Positions 1-7,047 of a stretch of DNA of 10,272 nucleotides are shown one piece after another. Positions within the stretch are counted from its first letter, which is position 1, and every line of letters begins with the position of its first letter. The position numbers were made by a program, and so were the translations under genes. The notes under the pieces were generated by a model. The model ran no database searches, was not told the DNA's origin, and saw only the letters and a program-made list of their open reading frames with translations. Origin of the DNA: Clostridia bacterium (lineage in GTDB: Bacteria; Bacillota; Clostridia; DUPQ01); NCBI GenBank assembly GCA_030592085.1, contig JAUUZV010000071.1, forward strand, positions 1-10,272. Direction: 5' to 3'.

Positions 1-1
1 A

Positions 2-8
2 GGGGGGG
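2..8 (+). promoter_or_regulatory. Poly-G ribosome binding site of the symporter
   Basis: Seven consecutive G residues lie 8 bases before the TTG start at 17. They can pair with the CCUCC anti-Shine-Dalgarno sequence using a G-U pair. This is an unusual ribosome binding site in such AT-rich DNA and it supports the TTG start. The run reaches nearly to the window edge, so its context is incomplete. Confidence 0.6.
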
Positions 9-16
9 TGAATTAA

Positions 17-1630
17 TTGACAGTACAAGTTATTGTAATTGTAGTATATTTAGCAATAGTTGCTTATTTAGGATATTTAGGATTTAGGAATACAAAAAAT
101 GCTACTGACTATTTAGTTGGAGGACGTAAAATTAATCCAATGGTTATGGCATTATCATATGGTGCAACTTTTATTAGCACCTCAGCCATTGTTGGTTTTG
201 GAGGCGTTGCAGCACAGTTTGGCGCAAGTTTACTTTGGTTAACTTTTGCAAATATCTTTTTAGGGATATTTATAGCATTTGTCTTTTTTGGTAAACGTAC
301 AAGAAGAATGGGTCATAATATTAATGCACATACATTTCCAGAACTAATGGGGAAGCGATATAAATCGAAATTTATCCAGAAGTTTTCTGGATTAGTTATC
401 TTTTTATTCATGCCACTTTATACAGCGGCAGTTATGATTGGAGCTTCTAGGTTTATTGAAACACAATTAAATATTAATTATGATGTAGCATTATTTGCCT
501 TTTCAATAATTATTGCAATTTATGTATTCTTTGGAGGTCTAAAAGGGGTTATGTATTCTGATGCTTTCCAAGGAACTATTATGTTTGTTGGAATGATTAT
601 TTTACTATTCTCTGTATATAATGGATTAGGTGGAGTTACAGAAGCACATATTAAATTAGGTGAATTATTTGCTAATCCTGAAGCTGCTGGAATGGCCATG
701 GCACCTCCTGGATTTGCAGGATGGCTTAATATGCCAACTGGCGGATCAATTTCAGCTTGGATAGTTATATCCTCGTTAGTAATGGGTGTTGGAATTGGTG
801 TATTAGCACAACCACAATTAATTGTTAGATTTATGACAGTTAAAAGTGACCGTGAATTAAATAGAGCTATTCCAATTGGTGGATTATTTATTTTAATGAT
901 GACAGGTGTTGCCTTCATCGTTGGACCACTATCAAATGTTTACTTTTTTGAAAAATTTGGTATGACAGCTATGGCTTATGCACAATCATTAGGTTCAGGT
1001 TCAGGTGCAATTATTCCTGCTTTCTTGAATAACTTTATGCCAGAATGGTTCTCAACAGTATTCTTAGTAGTAATAATTGCAGCAGGTATGTCTACCATAT
1101 CGTCTCAGTTCCATGCAATTGGAACCGCGGTTGGTCGTGACTTATTTGGTTCTAAGAAAAATGATGATAAACAGAACATGTTATTATCTAGAATTGGTAT
1201 GCTTGTAGCTATTGTTGTTACTATTTTACTAGCTTACTTATTACCAACTATATGGAATGATTCTATTGCTATTGCTACTGGATTATTCTTTGGTATTTGT
1301 GCAGCTGCGTTCTTACCAATGTATATTGGTGCATTGTACTTTAAGAAGATTAGCAGAAAAGCAGCTGTAACTGGAATGCTTACTGGATTTTCAGCTAGTA
1401 TGCTTTGGATGTTATTCTTCCATAGCAAAGAATCAGCTGTTATAAAACTTTGTGATTTAATATTTGGCAAATCAAGTCTAGCACCTGCTGGAACAATTAT
1501 AGCCTTTATTGATCCAATTGTTATTGCCTTATCATTGTCTATTATTGTAACTATAATAGCTGGTAAATTAATTAAATCAGATTTACCAGAAGAACATGTT
1601 GAAGAATGTTTTGAAGGAATTGGAAAATAA
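17..1630 (+). CDS. Sodium:solute symporter (SSS family)
   Basis: An integral membrane transporter of about 537 residues, the usual SSS length, with roughly 13 hydrophobic segments. It should import an unidentified organic solute by Na+ symport. Residues expected at the Na2 sodium site are present: Ala50 and Ile53 in the first core helix (motif LSYGATFIS) and Ser359/Thr360 in the MSTISSQ helix, which resembles the MSTLS helix of the proline carrier PutP. The Asp between the two TM1 positions of PutP is Phe52 here, so the site is closer to vSGLT and proline specificity is not implied. The start is TTG at 17: an in-frame TAA lies at 14-16 and the next in-frame ATG is about 40 residues inside the protein. 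A poly-G ribosome binding site precedes it. The C-terminus is short and acidic. An intrinsic terminator follows at once, so it ends its transcription unit. The upstream part is outside the window. The family is firm; the substrate is unknown. Confidence 0.93.
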   Translation: MTVQVIVIVVYLAIVAYLGYLGFRNTKNATDYLVGGRKINPMVMALSYGATFISTSAIVGFGGVAAQFGASLLWLTFANIFLGIFIAFVFFGKRTRRMGHNINAHTFPELMGKRYKSKFIQKFSGLVIFLFMPLYTAAVMIGASRFIETQLNINYDVALFAFSIIIAIYVFFGGLKGVMYSDAFQGTIMFVGMIILLFSVYNGLGGVTEAHIKLGELFANPEAAGMAMAPPGFAGWLNMPTGGSISAWIVISSLVMGVGIGVLAQPQLIVRFMTVKSDRELNRAIPIGGLFILMMTGVAFIVGPLSNVYFFEKFGMTAMAYAQSLGSGSGAIIPAFLNNFMPEWFSTVFLVVIIAAGMSTISSQFHAIGTAVGRDLFGSKKNDDKQNMLLSRIGMLVAIVVTILLAYLLPTIWNDSIAIATGLFFGICAAAFLPMYIGALYFKKISRKAAVTGMLTGFSASMLWMLFFHSKESAVIKLCDLIFGKSSLAPAGTIIAFIDPIVIALSLSIIVTIIAGKLIKSDLPEEHVEECFEGIGK

Positions 1631-1646
1631 AAATATACTAGTTACT

Positions 1647-1680
1647 AAAAGACCTAGCTTTAATCGCTAGGTCTTTTTTT
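1647..1680 (+). terminator. Intrinsic terminator after the symporter gene
   Basis: A 12-bp perfect stem (AAAAGACCTAGC at 1647-1658 with GCTAGGTCTTTT at 1666-1677) encloses a 7-base loop and runs into a T tract ending at 1680. It starts 16 bases after the symporter stop. The A-rich left arm against the T tract could also give some termination on the opposite strand, but no minus-strand gene is nearby. Confidence 0.92.
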
Positions 1681-1712
1681 ATCTTTGCAAAGAAATATTG
1701 TGTAAAATAAGT

Positions 1713-1718
1713 TATACT
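1713..1718 (+). promoter_or_regulatory. Possible -10 element upstream of the diguanylate cyclase
   Basis: TATACT lies about 37 bases before the chosen TTG start, after the symporter terminator, where a new promoter is needed. No good -35 hexamer sits 16-18 bases upstream, so the call rests on the -10 match and on position. Confidence 0.35.
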
Positions 1719-1754
1719 ATTATTAGAAGTATGTTAGCTTAAGTGAGGGTATGT

Positions 1755-3290
1755 TTGAAAAATTATAAATTAAAAAATATAATAATTCTGTCTTTAATTT
1801 CTGCTTTATTTATTTTTATTGGGGTTACACAATATAATAGTTTCAAAAAAAATATTACTGAAGCTAATGATCAGTTATTAGCAGGGTATAAACAACAATT
1901 ACAAACAATTATATATACATATAAAATAAATTCAGATACTTTTTTTAACGAAAAAATAAATTGTGATGATGTATTAGAAATAATGTATAAAGTTCAATCA
2001 GCATCCATTGAAGAACAAGAAGTTCTAAGAGAGCAATTACATGAAATAATGATTGAATCATACAATGAGCAAATAGTAGCAGGGTATAGACAGTTACATT
2101 TTCACTTAATAGATAATACAAGTTTTTTAAGAATGCATAGGCCAAGTAAATATGGAGATGATTTAACAGAGGTGAGAGAAACTGTTAGATTGGTTAATGC
2201 TAATCTAGAATATGTAGAAGGATTTGAAGAAGGAAAAATATTTAATGGATATAGATATGTATTTCCTTTGATTTATAATGATATACATGTAGGATCTGTT
2301 GAATTTAGTATATCTTATCAATCAGTCGCGTTACTTTTTAGAGAACTATTCGATGAGACTAGTACTTTTATAATAAAAAGAGAAATTGTAGAAGATAGTG
2401 TATTTGAGAGTGAATTAAGTAATTATATTCTTTCAGATTTATCATTCGATTATTATTATGATAAAGAAGTGTATGATTATTATGAAAGTAGTGTACTAGA
2501 AGAAGAAAGAGAAATAATAGATAGTGTTAATAATAAAATACTTGAAAATTATAAAGAAAATATAAAAAATGAAGAAGATTTCTATATTATTGATATTGAA
2601 AATAATAGGCTTGTTTTTTTCTTATCAATAAGAAATATTAAGGATGAACATGTTGCATATGAGGTTTTTTATAATAGTAATTTTTCTTCAGTTTATAATG
2701 TTAATGATATAGGAGAAAAATTAGTTTATACAGTAATATTATGGTTATTAAGTATGGCTTATGTAGTTCAATTATACAAAAGCCGAAATAAATTTATTAA
2801 CTTAACAAAAACTGATAAATTAACAAATTGCTATAATCGTCATGCTGTAGATGAAATATTCACTAGAGAAGTTGAATTATTTAGAAGGTATAAAAAAGAA
2901 TTTTCTATGATTATGTTTGATATAGATCATTTCAAGAAAGTAAATGATGAATTTGGACATTTTAGTGGTGATATAGTATTAAAAGGAATAACACAAGTTG
3001 TTAAAGATAATATAAGAACAAATGATTGCTTAATAAGATGGGGCGGAGAAGAGTTTATTATTTTGTTACCGCAATCAAATTTAGAAGATGCTACAATTTG
3101 TAGCGAAAAAATAAGAAAAGAAATAGAATCAAATAGATTTATAGAAGGATATGAAAAGATAATAACAATTAGTTTAGGTGTAACTGTTTTTAATAAATTT
3201 GATACTTTTGATGAAGTTATAATTCGTCTTGATAGAAATCTATATAAAGCTAAAGAAAACGGACGTAATAATGTTGTTTCAACAGTATAA
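1755..3290 (+). CDS. Membrane diguanylate cyclase with Cache-type sensor and GGDEF domain
   Basis: The protein should make cyclic di-GMP from two GTP in response to an extracytoplasmic signal. From the TTG start it has 511 residues. TM1 is at about 8-24, an outside sensor spans about 25-320, TM2 is at about 323-341, and a GGDEF domain covers about 350-510. The sensor contains LHFHLIDNTSFLRMHRP (from residue 114), GDDL and a later GSVEFS block, a pattern I associate with double-Cache domains of the dCache_3 type. The catalytic loop is intact as GGEEF at 430-434. The inhibitory I-site RTND at 421-424 sits exactly five residues before it, so product feedback is expected. The reading frame is also open from a GTG at 1743, but that codon has no ribosome binding site. 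GAGGG at 1745-1749 is well placed for the TTG at 1755. The signal sensed is unknown. The ALDH gene follows after 37 bases and may share its transcript. Confidence 0.93.
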   Translation: MKNYKLKNIIILSLISALFIFIGVTQYNSFKKNITEANDQLLAGYKQQLQTIIYTYKINSDTFFNEKINCDDVLEIMYKVQSASIEEQEVLREQLHEIMIESYNEQIVAGYRQLHFHLIDNTSFLRMHRPSKYGDDLTEVRETVRLVNANLEYVEGFEEGKIFNGYRYVFPLIYNDIHVGSVEFSISYQSVALLFRELFDETSTFIIKREIVEDSVFESELSNYILSDLSFDYYYDKEVYDYYESSVLEEEREIIDSVNNKILENYKENIKNEEDFYIIDIENNRLVFFLSIRNIKDEHVAYEVFYNSNFSSVYNVNDIGEKLVYTVILWLLSMAYVVQLYKSRNKFINLTKTDKLTNCYNRHAVDEIFTREVELFRRYKKEFSMIMFDIDHFKKVNDEFGHFSGDIVLKGITQVVKDNIRTNDCLIRWGGEEFIILLPQSNLEDATICSEKIRKEIESNRFIEGYEKIITISLGVTVFNKFDTFDEVIIRLDRNLYKAKENGRNNVVSTV

Positions 3291-3327
3291 CCAAAACAAA
3301 AGAACTATAATATTATAGGAGATGATT

Positions 3328-4692
3328 ATGTACAAAGATCTTTTATTGGCGCAACAGATGTATTTTTTAAGTGATGAAACAAAAAGTTATAAGTTTAGAA
3401 TTAAACAACTAACATATTTATATCAAGCAATCAAAATAAATGAAGAAGATATTTTACAAGCATTACAACTTGATTTAAGAAAACCGCTATTTGAAGGTTA
3501 TGCAACTGAAGTAGGGTACACACTTGATTCAATTCAATATTTTATGAAAAATTTAAAAAAGTGGATGAAAGATCAAAAGGTTAAAACTCCCTTTCATCAA
3601 CATATTAGTAAAAGTTATATTCGCCATGAGCCCCTTGGTAACGTGTTAATTATTGGTCCTTATAATTATCCCTTTCAATTAATAATTGAACCTCTTGCAG
3701 GGGCAATAGCGGCTGGAAACACCTGTATACTTAAACCATCAGAGTATACAACAAATACAGAAAAAATTATTATAAAAATAATTGAAGAAATATTCGAAAG
3801 ACAATATATTGCTGTAGTAACAGGAGGCAAAGAGGTTACAAGTGAATTGTTAAAAGAAACATTTAATCATATCTTTTTTACTGGAAGTGAGAAGGTAGGA
3901 AAAATTGTTATGATGGCAGCCGCAAAGAATTTGACACCTGTTACATTAGAACTAGGAGGAAAATCACCAACTATTGTGGATAATTCTGCTAAATTAAAAA
4001 TTGCAGCTAGGAGAATTGTATGGGGTAAATTTATTAATACAGGACAAACATGTATTGCACCTGACTATATTTATGTTCATGAAAAAATAAAAAAACGATT
4101 CTTAAAAATCTTAAAAAAGACAATTGTTGAGTTTTATGGTGATAATATACAACAAAATACTGATTATGGACGAATGATTAACATTAGACATTTTAAAAGA
4201 GTTAGTGAGCTAATTGATCAAAAAAAAGTTTATTTCGGTGGTGATATTGATGAAGAAAGTTTATATATTCAACCAACAATTCTTGAAAATGTAACTTGGG
4301 ATGATGATGTAATGAAACAAGAAATTTTTGGACCAGTACTTCCTGTATTATCTTTTACTGATATTGATGAAATAATTTTATTACTTAAGAAACAGCCAAA
4401 ACCATTGGCCTTATATATATTCTCTCAAAACAAAGAGAATCAAGGCAAAATATTAGATAAACTATCTTATGGGGGAGGATGCATAAATGACACAATTTCC
4501 CATGTTGCCTCTCCATATATCCCTTTTGGAGGAGCAGGTAATTCAGGTACAGGGTTTTACCATGGACGTTATAGTTTTGAAACATTTTCTAATAAAAAGA
4601 GTATTCTTAAGAAAACCACACTATTTGATCCTAATTTTACTTATCCACCATATAAAGATAAAATAAAATTAATAAAGAAGATTATGAAATAA
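3328..4692 (+). CDS. NAD(P)+-dependent aldehyde dehydrogenase, class 3 (ALDH3-like)
   Basis: Oxidises aldehydes to carboxylic acids with NAD(P)+. The 454-residue length without an N-terminal extension matches the short class-3 group, which acts on medium- and long-chain or aromatic aldehydes. Visible motifs in order: GPYNYPF with the oxyanion Asn113, KPSE, FTGSEKVG (nucleotide binding, about 184-191), LELGGKSP with the general base Glu208, GQTCIAP with the nucleophile Cys242, EIFGPV starting at Glu332, and PFGGAGNSG near the C-terminus. These positions run one residue behind those I recall for rat ALDH3 (Glu209, Cys243), so the catalytic set looks complete. The C-terminus is basic rather than a clear membrane anchor. 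Two ATGs compete: the one at 3322 directly abuts AGGAG (3317-3321), while 3328 has the normal 6-base spacing and is chosen. The substrate cannot be told. Detoxification of lipid-derived aldehydes is the simplest guess. Confidence 0.94.
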   Translation: MYKDLLLAQQMYFLSDETKSYKFRIKQLTYLYQAIKINEEDILQALQLDLRKPLFEGYATEVGYTLDSIQYFMKNLKKWMKDQKVKTPFHQHISKSYIRHEPLGNVLIIGPYNYPFQLIIEPLAGAIAAGNTCILKPSEYTTNTEKIIIKIIEEIFERQYIAVVTGGKEVTSELLKETFNHIFFTGSEKVGKIVMMAAAKNLTPVTLELGGKSPTIVDNSAKLKIAARRIVWGKFINTGQTCIAPDYIYVHEKIKKRFLKILKKTIVEFYGDNIQQNTDYGRMINIRHFKRVSELIDQKKVYFGGDIDEESLYIQPTILENVTWDDDVMKQEIFGPVLPVLSFTDIDEIILLLKKQPKPLALYIFSQNKENQGKILDKLSYGGGCINDTISHVASPYIPFGGAGNSGTGFYHGRYSFETFSNKKSILKKTTLFDPNFTYPPYKDKIKLIKKIMK

Positions 4693-4702
4693 TAAAAATA
4701 TA

Positions 4703-4723
4703 TTAATTATAAATTATAATTAA
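4703..4723. repeat. Perfect 10-bp inverted repeat before the nucleotidyltransferase gene
   Basis: TTAATTATAA (4703-4712), one central A, then TTATAATTAA (4714-4723). The right arm overlaps the first two bases of the AAGGA ribosome binding site at 4722-4726. It could be an operator or a weak RNA hairpin limiting ribosome access, but it is entirely A/T, so chance is a real alternative. Confidence 0.45.
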
Positions 4724-4732
4724 GGACTGATT

Positions 4733-5599
4733 ATGAAAAGAGAAGAACAAGTTTATAAAATTATTCTTGATATTGCGAAAAATGATAAACGGATAAGAGC
4801 AGTAGAGCTAAATGGTTCCCGCTCTAATAAAAATGCTATTAAAGATAATTATCAAGATTTTGATATTGCATGTCATGTTACAGATTTGACCTACTATAAG
4901 AACAATCGAAAATTTATTGAAAATTTCATGAGTAATTTTGGAGAACTTGTTATTATGCAATCATCTTTAGATCAGTCTGATTATGATATAAATAATAATG
5001 ATGAATATATATATATGATGCAATTTGAGGATGGGATTCGTATTGATTTATCTTTTAGTGTTATAAAAAGTTCTATTAATGAAGATAGAGAAAGCTTAAG
5101 TGTAATACTTCTTGATAAAGATAATTTATTTGATAATGATCATATTTCAGATGAACAAGATTTTTATCCTAAAAAACCTACAAATGAGAAATTTCATTTT
5201 TCTACTAACGAATTTTGGTGGTTAGTAATATATGTAGCAAAGGGAATTGCTAGAAAAGAAGTTACGTTTACAAAAGTAATGTTTGAATGTTACTTAAGAG
5301 ATGAACTTTTTAAAATGATTAATTGGTATATAGGGATGACTAATGGTTACAAAATAAGTTCAGGAAAATTAGGAAAAAATTATAAAGCTTTATTAGATGA
5401 AAAAACATATAAATTGTATTTAGCTACATTTTGTGGAATTGATTTTAAAAATATGACAAAATGTCTTTTTAACATATGTGAACTTTATGAGAAATTATCA
5501 GTTGATGTAGCAAATAAAAATCATCTAGACTATCCCTTAAATGAAGCGAAAAATGTTAAACAATATATTTTAAATATGAAAAATTTGGGTAAAATTTAA
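4733..5599 (+). CDS. Aminoglycoside 6-adenylyltransferase family protein (ANT(6)/AadE-like)
   Basis: The protein has 288 residues, close to the usual length of ANT(6) enzymes, which inactivate streptomycin by transferring AMP from ATP. The nucleotidyltransferase core is visible: LNGSRSN (Gly28, Ser29, Arg30), then QDFDI with the metal-binding Asp42 and Asp44, and a third carboxylate in DGIRIDLSF (Asp105). ANT(6)-type sequence continues with NEFWWLVIYVAKGI, the basic KLGKNYK stretch and a helical C-terminus (CELYEKL). No key residue is missing, so activity is plausible. Whether this chromosomal homologue confers resistance is not known from sequence, since divergent members may act on other molecules. 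The start ATG is preceded by AAGGA at good spacing. No transposase or integron signature flanks it and its composition matches its neighbours, so recent mobilisation is not evident. It lies 40 bases after the ALDH gene and 27 before arsC. Confidence 0.88.
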   Translation: MKREEQVYKIILDIAKNDKRIRAVELNGSRSNKNAIKDNYQDFDIACHVTDLTYYKNNRKFIENFMSNFGELVIMQSSLDQSDYDINNNDEYIYMMQFEDGIRIDLSFSVIKSSINEDRESLSVILLDKDNLFDNDHISDEQDFYPKKPTNEKFHFSTNEFWWLVIYVAKGIARKEVTFTKVMFECYLRDELFKMINWYIGMTNGYKISSGKLGKNYKALLDEKTYKLYLATFCGIDFKNMTKCLFNICELYEKLSVDVANKNHLDYPLNEAKNVKQYILNMKNLGKI

Positions 5600-5626
5600 G
5601 TATTAAGCTAAAAAAAGGAGAGCAGC

Positions 5627-6067
5627 ATGAAAAAATCAGTAGCCTTTATTTGCACACATAACTCTTGTAGAAGTCAAATGGCAGAAGGTTATTTAAAGAC
5701 TTTAGGAAGTGATGTGGCAGATGTTTATTCAGCAGGTACTGAAGAGTACCCAGAAGTAAAACCAAAAGCGACTGAAGCTATGAAACGTGATGGTATTAAT
5801 ATTTCTTCTCAATACCCAAAACTATTAACAGCAATCCCATCAGAAATCAATATAGTAATCACCATGGGCTGCGGTGTTATTTGTCCAAAAATCCCATGTG
5901 AATATCGAGTAGACTGGGGTCTTGATGATCCATCTGGTGGTACAATCGAAGATTTTATTAAAACAAGAGAATTAATAAAAATTAAAGTTATAAATTTAAT
6001 AGAAAAAATCAAAAGAAATGATTTAGATGAAATTAAAGAAACAACTACTATCAACTTTTCTCTCTGA
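5627..6067 (+). CDS. arsC: Arsenate reductase, thioredoxin-coupled (low-molecular-weight phosphatase fold)
   Basis: Cytoplasmic reduction of arsenate to arsenite using a cascade of cysteine thiols recycled by thioredoxin. The 146-residue protein opens with the P-loop CTHNSCRS: Cys9 nucleophile, Arg15, Ser16. It has the DP loop DWGLDDPSG, with Asp101-Pro102 as the likely acid. The resolving cysteines fall in MGCGVICPKIPC: Cys82 and Cys86 should correspond to Cys82 and Cys89 of the staphylococcal plasmid enzyme, so the connecting loop is three residues shorter, and an extra Cys91 follows. The start has a strong AAGGAG ribosome binding site. No arsR, arsB or acr3 is adjacent, so arsenite export must be encoded elsewhere if this is real arsenic resistance. 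A role as a low-molecular-weight protein phosphatase is the main alternative. Its last 45 bases overlap the 3' end of the ATL gene on the other strand. Confidence 0.92.
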   Translation: MKKSVAFICTHNSCRSQMAEGYLKTLGSDVADVYSAGTEEYPEVKPKATEAMKRDGINISSQYPKLLTAIPSEINIVITMGCGVICPKIPCEYRVDWGLDDPSGGTIEDFIKTRELIKIKVINLIEKIKRNDLDEIKETTTINFSL

Positions 6068-6328
6068 TGAAAATATAACTCCTTCATCTAGTAATAATTG
6101 CTTTTGTTCTTTAATAAAGGTAGTTTCAGGTAAGTGTCCACTACTTTTTATTACACGTTGCCATGGGATATCAATGGTGCTTGGTATACATGACATAGCT
6201 TGTCCCACTTTTCTTGCATAATATGGAGAACCAAGTACCGCACCAATTTGTCCATAGGACATGACTTTACCCTTGGGAATTTTCTTAACAATATCATATA
6301 CTTGATTAAAAAATATTATTTTATTCAT
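6023..6328 (-). CDS. Alkyltransferase-like protein (ATL), MGMT DNA-binding family
   Basis: A 101-residue protein made only of the DNA-binding domain of O6-alkylguanine-DNA alkyltransferases. Conserved elements are MSYGQIGAVLG (Tyr25, counterpart of the base-flipping Tyr), ARKVGQAM (Arg39, counterpart of the arginine finger) and IPWQRVI at 54-60. Active transferases have PCHRV. Here Trp56 replaces the alkyl-accepting Cys, the hallmark of ATLs, which bind alkylguanine and hand the lesion to nucleotide excision repair rather than repairing it. Gln57 also replaces the usual His. The full domain is present, so it is not a pseudogene. The start ATG has only a weak ribosome binding site. The C-terminal residues after about 87 are read from the strand opposite the end of arsC. 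It is divergent from the hemolysin III gene, with 59 bases between starts. Confidence 0.88.
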   Translation of the reverse strand: MNKIIFFNQVYDIVKKIPKGKVMSYGQIGAVLGSPYYARKVGQAMSCIPSTIDIPWQRVIKSSGHLPETTFIKEQKQLLLDEGVIFSSERKVDSSCFFNFI

Positions 6329-6332
6329 ATCA

Positions 6333-6360
6333 TTACTTTAACATAAATTTTCTGTATAAT
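6333..6360 (+). promoter_or_regulatory. Likely promoter of the hlyIII-GH4 pair
   Basis: A perfect TATAAT at 6355-6360, with TG just before it, lies 27 bases upstream of the hemolysin III start. The best -35 at 16-base spacing is a poor TTACTT (6333-6338). The 59-base divergent gap must also hold the ATL promoter. On the minus strand I see only a loose TTGTTA at 6371-6366 with a weak -10. Confidence 0.55.
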
Positions 6361-6387
6361 GAATATAACAATTCTTTTGGAGGATAT

Positions 6388-7047
6388 ATGAAAAAATTAT
6401 ATGAATATACATTTGGAGAAGAAGCTGCAAATACTATTACTCATGGTGTTATGGCAATGATTGTTTTATTTACCATGCCATTTGCGATTTTATTTGTAAA
6501 TAATAGAAGTGACTTAACAAGTGCAATTGGTGTTTCGATTTTCTGCATATCAGTATTTTTAATGTTATTATCGTCTGGTCTATTCCACTCAATGGCAAAA
6601 GATTCGCGACACAAATTAATATTTAAAATATTTGACCATATATTTATTTATGTGGCTATAGCGGGAAGTTATACAGCAGTTGCATTATCTGTTATTAGAG
6701 GATGGCAGGGGATTGTTATAATTTGCATTCAATGGGCAATGGTTTTGGCAGGTATTTTACAGAAAGTATTATCTAAGAGAAAAAATCCCGTTTCATCTGT
6801 GGCAGTTTATTTAATTATGGGATGGACAATTTTAGCATTTTTACCTTTGTTTTTACAAAAAGCTAGTTTTGAAATAATTTTGTTTATAGCCCTAGGTGGA
6901 ATAGCATATTCTATTGGAGCATTATTTTATGCGAAAAAAGCATTTAAATACTATCATATGGTATGGCATTTATTTGTGAATATTGGAGTAATCATGCATT
7001 TTGTAGGATTAGTCTTTTTCTTACAAGGAGGACAATATGTCTTTTAA
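6388..7047 (+). CDS. Hemolysin III / PAQR family membrane protein
   Basis: A 219-residue protein with seven predicted transmembrane helices and the metal-site signature of the family: Ser63 and His67 in SSGLFHS, Asp83 in the helix DHIFIYVAIAG, and the HxxxH pair His190/His194 in YYHMVWHLFVN. The N-terminal GEEAANTITHG motif is also typical. In adiponectin receptors the equivalent His residues bind zinc and the fold is a ceramidase, so a membrane amide hydrolase is a reasonable idea. The bacterial members have no settled role, and the hemolysin name comes from one Bacillus cereus protein. The start has GGAGG at 6379-6383. Its last 11 bases overlap the GH4 gene, whose AAGGAGG ribosome binding site (7025-7031) is inside this gene, so the two are probably translated together. 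Confidence 0.92.
   Translation: MKKLYEYTFGEEAANTITHGVMAMIVLFTMPFAILFVNNRSDLTSAIGVSIFCISVFLMLLSSGLFHSMAKDSRHKLIFKIFDHIFIYVAIAGSYTAVALSVIRGWQGIVIICIQWAMVLAGILQKVLSKRKNPVSSVAVYLIMGWTILAFLPLFLQKASFEIILFIALGGIAYSIGALFYAKKAFKYYHMVWHLFVNIGVIMHFVGLVFFLQGGQYVF

Noticed and set aside
520..918. A 132-codon minus-strand open frame inside the symporter
   Set aside because: It has no ribosome binding site, no family resemblance, and lies wholly opposite a well-conserved transporter gene.
3306..3311. A perfect TATAAT before the ALDH gene
   Set aside because: No -35 at suitable spacing, and transcription would begin inside or just before the ribosome binding site. Probably a chance A/T match.
4733..6067. 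Mobile resistance island carrying the ANT(6)-like and arsenate reductase genes
   Set aside because: No transposase, integrase, terminal repeats or change in base composition is visible, and neither an arsenite exporter nor an arsR gene accompanies arsC.
6066..6088. GATGAA/TTCATC hairpin near the arsC stop as a terminator
   Set aside because: Only six base pairs with an 11-base loop and no T run. It lies in the coding part of the ATL gene.
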